Positions 60,025 through 64,000 of a DNA stretch of 64,000 bases are shown in pieces (positions within the stretch are counted from its first letter, which is position 1; each line of letters starts with the position of its first letter). Origin of the DNA: Kuafuiihalomonas phototrophica. Its GTDB lineage: Bacteria; Myxococcota; Kuafuiibacteriia; Kuafuiibacteriales; Kuafuiibacteriaceae. A program made the translations under genes and the position numbers. The stretch is from positions 26,917 to 90,916 of the forward strand of contig DAPKRQ010000263.1 of assembly GCA_031800475.1 (NCBI GenBank), given 5' to 3'. The notes beneath the pieces are model-generated. The model was given only the letters and a program-made list of their open reading frames with translations. It made no database searches and was not told where the DNA came from.

Positions 60025-61113
60025 TCAGGACATCCCGGGAAGGGCACAGCCGGTCTTTTGCGAAACCTGCCGGAGGGTGGACACGATCTTGTCCGAAAGC
60101 TCGACCCCGTGCTCCCGGGCCCGTGCTTCGGCCTGACGCTCCGGATCCCCCGGAATCAACGGGCCGCCGGTGCCGTCTTCGGGCACGGCGGTCCGAAAGG
60201 TGCGAATCCAGTCGTCCACGCTCTGCTTGAAGTCTTCGATGGGTCGAAACGCATCAACCCGCATGGAGCCGAAGAAGTGACCGATCCCGGAACCCACGAT
60301 GCGCTCGGGGCGGGGCAACCAAGTCGTGGCAGGCGGGGTGAACGGTCCCCAGGCGGCGCCCGACAGTGGACCGCACAGCAGGTCGACGAAAGCGGCCAGG
60401 CAATATCCCTTGTGTCCTCCATCGGCGCGCACCCCGCCCAAGGGGCGCAGCGCGCCCCCTCCCGCCACGATGGCTTTGGCGTCGGGCGGCTCTCCGCCGC
60501 CCTTTCCCACCGCCCAATTGGCAGGCACCGGCTCGTCTGCACGCATGCACTTTTCGATCTCTCCGAAGGCCACGGCGCTGGTCGCCATGTCGACCACCAC
60601 GGGATGCTCCTCGCCCGCGGGAAAGGCGACCGAGATCGGATTGGTACCGAGCATGCGTTCCACGCCCCACAAAGGCGCCACCAAAACGGTCGTGTTGGTC
60701 ATGGCCCAACCGATCATGTCGCGCTCCACCGATCGAAGGGTGTACCAACCGGCAATGCCGTAGTGATTGCTTCCTTGCACGGCGACCCATCCGGTGCCCA
60801 CCTGCTCCGCCTTTTCCAGTGTGATTCCATGGGCCCACGGGCCAACCACCAGACCCATGCCGCCGTCACCGTCCACCGTCGCCGTGCTGGGCGTCTCGTG
60901 CACCACGCGAAGATTCGGGCGCGGATTGATGTTTCCGACATCGAGCATGTCGACATAGATGTGCAGGCGACTCACTCCATGCGACACTATCCCACGCCGG
61001 TCGGCGCTCACGAGAACGCGCGCTGCAGTCCGGGCGTCGGACTCGGGAAGGTCGCGGGAGACCAACACCCGAGCGACGAAATCCTCGAGTTCGTCGGCAT
61101 CGAACAGGGGCAT
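60025..61113 (-). CDS. Ldh2-family NAD(P)-dependent 2-hydroxyacid dehydrogenase (ComC-like)
   Basis: This 362-residue protein belongs to the malate/L-lactate/sulfolactate dehydrogenase type 2 family. It has SHGVSRLHIYVDML, the catalytic His in VQGSNHYGIAGWY, GTNPISVAFPAG and GHKGYCLAAFVDLLCG. ComC of methanogens, which interconverts sulfolactate and sulfopyruvate, is in this family, so with the ComDE-like decarboxylase nearby a sulfonate route is a real alternative. Ureidoglycolate and malate dehydrogenases are also members. It converges on the aminotransferase with a gap of 20 bases and diverges from the EthD lipoprotein gene with 106 bases between the starts. Confidence 0.83.
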   Translation of the reverse strand: MPLFDADELEDFVARVLVSRDLPESDARTAARVLVSADRRGIVSHGVSRLHIYVDMLDVGNINPRPNLRVVHETPSTATVDGDGGMGLVVGPWAHGITLEKAEQVGTGWVAVQGSNHYGIAGWYTLRSVERDMIGWAMTNTTVLVAPLWGVERMLGTNPISVAFPAGEEHPVVVDMATSAVAFGEIEKCMRADEPVPANWAVGKGGGEPPDAKAIVAGGGALRPLGGVRADGGHKGYCLAAFVDLLCGPLSGAAWGPFTPPATTWLPRPERIVGSGIGHFFGSMRVDAFRPIEDFKQSVDDWIRTFRTAVPEDGTGGPLIPGDPERQAEARAREHGVELSDKIVSTLRQVSQKTGCALPGMS

Positions 61114-61219
61114 GACGCTCTCGGCTTAGCTCAGATCGAAGTCTTCAGAAAGCGCTGCGGCGGGGGTTTTCATGCCTCCGAGGTTGATCTAGAACACGCT
61201 CGCCCGAGGGCAGAAGACA

Positions 61220-61654
61220 ATGAAAAGACGGGAGTTCATCTTGGCTTCCGGTCCCGCAGTCCTGGCGTTGGGCTGCGCGGCGCAGTCGACAGCCAAGAAA
61301 TCAGCCAACTCGAAAAGCCGAACGGAGAAGTCGATGTTCAAAGTGATGTTCATGGTGCACAAGAAGCCGGAGATGTCGTTCGACGAGTACGCGAACTACA
61401 GCAAGAACGTGCACGCTCCCATCGTAAAGGAGCTGCCGAAGCTGCGTCGCTACGAGGGGAACTATCCATTGCCGGACCCGGAAGGGAACCCGCCCGCGTT
61501 CGACGGAGTGATCAGCCTTTGGTTCGACTCACCCGAAGACTTTCAGGCGGCCCTGGGCTCGGAGCAGGGGCAAAAGGCCCTGTCGGACCAGCCGAACTTC
61601 CTGGCCACCGACAAAACCCAGATGCTGGCCGTCGAAGAGATCACGTTCCTGTAG
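61220..61654 (+). CDS. Tat-exported EthD-domain lipoprotein
   Basis: This 144-residue protein begins KRREFILAS, a twin-arginine signal, and ends its signal with the lipobox AVLALGC (Cys19), so a folded protein is probably exported by Tat and then lipidated. After a Lys/Ser linker comes a small EthD-like ferredoxin-fold domain of about 95 residues (FKVMFMVHKKPEMSFDEYANYS, then RRYEGNYPLP, then WFDSPEDFQAAL). EthD domains usually dimerise and occur with polyketide-like aromatics or ether degradation. A secreted lipid-anchored form is unusual. It overlaps the convergent two-domain VOC gene by 14 bases at their ends. Confidence 0.78.
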   Translation: MKRREFILASGPAVLALGCAAQSTAKKSANSKSRTEKSMFKVMFMVHKKPEMSFDEYANYSKNVHAPIVKELPKLRRYEGNYPLPDPEGNPPAFDGVISLWFDSPEDFQAALGSEQGQKALSDQPNFLATDKTQMLAVEEITFL

Positions 61655-62300
61655 CGGCCGGGCCCCACCGGATTCCGGTGGGGCACCGGACCCTTCCCTG
61701 TCCAGATTTCAGCTCGATCTGTTCAAGCCCGACGGGGCCCGTGGAAGAAGCTTCCCGAAAACGAAGGGAAACGCCGTCGAGCCGAGTCTGGAGCTGACCG
61801 TCCGTTTCGTCGAATCGGAGCCCCAGGGTCTCCAAAAACCGCCGGTGCTGCGAAAGACTGGACACGGTCAGAGCGACACCCGCGATGGCTGAGCCACCCG
61901 CGCGGACTCGATCGGGCGGTGCTGGATCGTGCTCCGCCAGCTGTAGACGCACACCGTCGGGCGTCCGAAAATTCACCAGGGTCTTTCCGTTGTCCGGATT
62001 GTCGCGCACGTTGTCGATGCGGACACCCTGCGCCGATAGCCACTCCGCCCCCCGTCGAGCATCTTGCACACCGAAGGCCAGGTGATTGAATCCAACCAGC
62101 TCGAAAAACCGAGCTTCGTGGACTTCGACTTTCGGCGCAGGGGTGCCGCCGCAGTACTCCCGGGTCCGGGACGCCGCGGCGGTCTTGGTGGAATGGTTCG
62201 AAGTCTCCTTGATCCGAACCAAGCCCAAAGGCTCGGCAAACGCTTCCCAGCCGTCGAGGTCGATGCAGACGATGTCTATGTGGTCCAGGGACTGGAGCAT
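61641..62300 (-). CDS. Two-domain VOC-superfamily protein
   Basis: This 219-residue protein contains one clear VOC domain (LDHIDIVCIDLDGWEAF, then FNHLAFGVQDARRGAEWL, then FRTPDGVRLQLAEHD) and a second, degenerate one (AGVALTVSSLSQHRRFLETLGL). This is the arrangement of 4-hydroxyphenylpyruvate-dioxygenase-like or two-module glyoxalase relatives, but the second module has lost several ligand residues. It lies 30 bases downstream of pyrG on the same strand and may be co-transcribed with it. Its final residues overlap the EthD gene end and a strong hairpin. Confidence 0.75.
   Translation of the reverse strand: MLQSLDHIDIVCIDLDGWEAFAEPLGLVRIKETSNHSTKTAAASRTREYCGGTPAPKVEVHEARFFELVGFNHLAFGVQDARRGAEWLSAQGVRIDNVRDNPDNGKTLVNFRTPDGVRLQLAEHDPAPPDRVRAGGSAIAGVALTVSSLSQHRRFLETLGLRFDETDGQLQTRLDGVSLRFREASSTGPVGLEQIELKSGQGRVRCPTGIRWGPAATGT
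61662..61684. terminator. Hairpin between convergent genes
   Basis: GCCCCACCGG (61662-61671), loop ATT, and CCGGTGGGGC (61675-61684) form a perfect 10-bp stem. It lies eight bases after the EthD stop and within the last codons of the convergent VOC gene. No U-tract follows on either strand, so termination is likely but not certain. Confidence 0.55.
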
Positions 62301-62330
62301 GCCCCATCATTCACCCGAGCTCGTTCTGGC

Positions 62331-63965
<1,635 letters not shown>

Positions 63966-64000
63966 GCTGCTCTTCCTGGAGGGCGGGATCGGGCCGCCCC

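Overview
The window is about 64 kb of GC-rich DNA from a Gram-negative bacterium. Its features are Kdo phosphatase, Omp85-type barrel proteins, at least nine predicted lipoproteins, a tig-clpP-clpX locus, an ElbD-like ether-lipid enzyme, FHA and two-component proteins, and a DUF4912/GH57 pair. Together these suggest a deltaproteobacterial lineage in the Myxococcota/Bradymonadales neighbourhood. That placement is inferred from gene content, without any phylogeny. Coding density is high, and many neighbouring genes overlap by 1-4 bases (GTGA, ATGA, TTGA), so several operons can be read directly.

Layout. 1-9.2 kb: the end of release factor 3, two small unknown genes, then a translationally coupled pair of alpha-2-macroglobulin lipoprotein and penicillin-binding protein 1C. 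9.3-13.1 kb: a hybrid sensor kinase and an AbgT-type transporter. 13.4-18.4 kb (minus): a DUF4912 protein, a GH57 glucan branching enzyme and an Omp85-like barrel. 18.5-26 kb: a small membrane protein; a 1455-residue fusion of fatty acyl reductase, acyl ligase, ACP and acyltransferase, coupled to a Rossmann reductase/epimerase; then an RsmB-type methyltransferase. 26-33.4 kb: surface proteins, a lactate/malate dehydrogenase-fold enzyme, a phosphoesterase lipoprotein, an N-terminal glutamine amidase and an FHA protein. 33.4-38.9 kb: queC, tRNA-Leu, tig, clpP, clpX and kdsC. 39-45.5 kb: a lipoprotein with GGDDxY repeats, a small lipoprotein, and a beta-propeller receptor fused to a SpoIIE-type phosphatase. 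45.5-50.2 kb: a divergent SDR and P450, then two lipoproteins and a barrel protein. 50.2-62.3 kb: a metabolic cluster. 62.3-64 kb: pyrG.

The most interesting region is 50.25-60.0 kb, ten tightly spaced co-directional genes. They encode a two-subunit ThDP 2-oxoacid decarboxylase (ComD/ComE type), a full 2-oxoacid chain-elongation set (LeuC, LeuD, a LeuB-like and a LeuA-like enzyme), an MhpE-like aldolase with a large extra domain, a VOC protein, a BioD-family ligase and a class III aminotransferase. A ComC-family dehydrogenase, a Tat-exported EthD-domain lipoprotein and a two-domain VOC protein lie beside it. Read as chemistry, this would elongate a 2-oxoacid, decarboxylate it to an aldehyde, aminate it and possibly carboxylate or cyclise the amine. 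No single known pathway that I recognise uses this set, so the product is unknown.

The second notable locus is the ElbD-like fusion with its coupled reductase, which fits bacterial ether-lipid synthesis. Function calls rest on motifs, lengths and gene order read by eye. No database search was possible.
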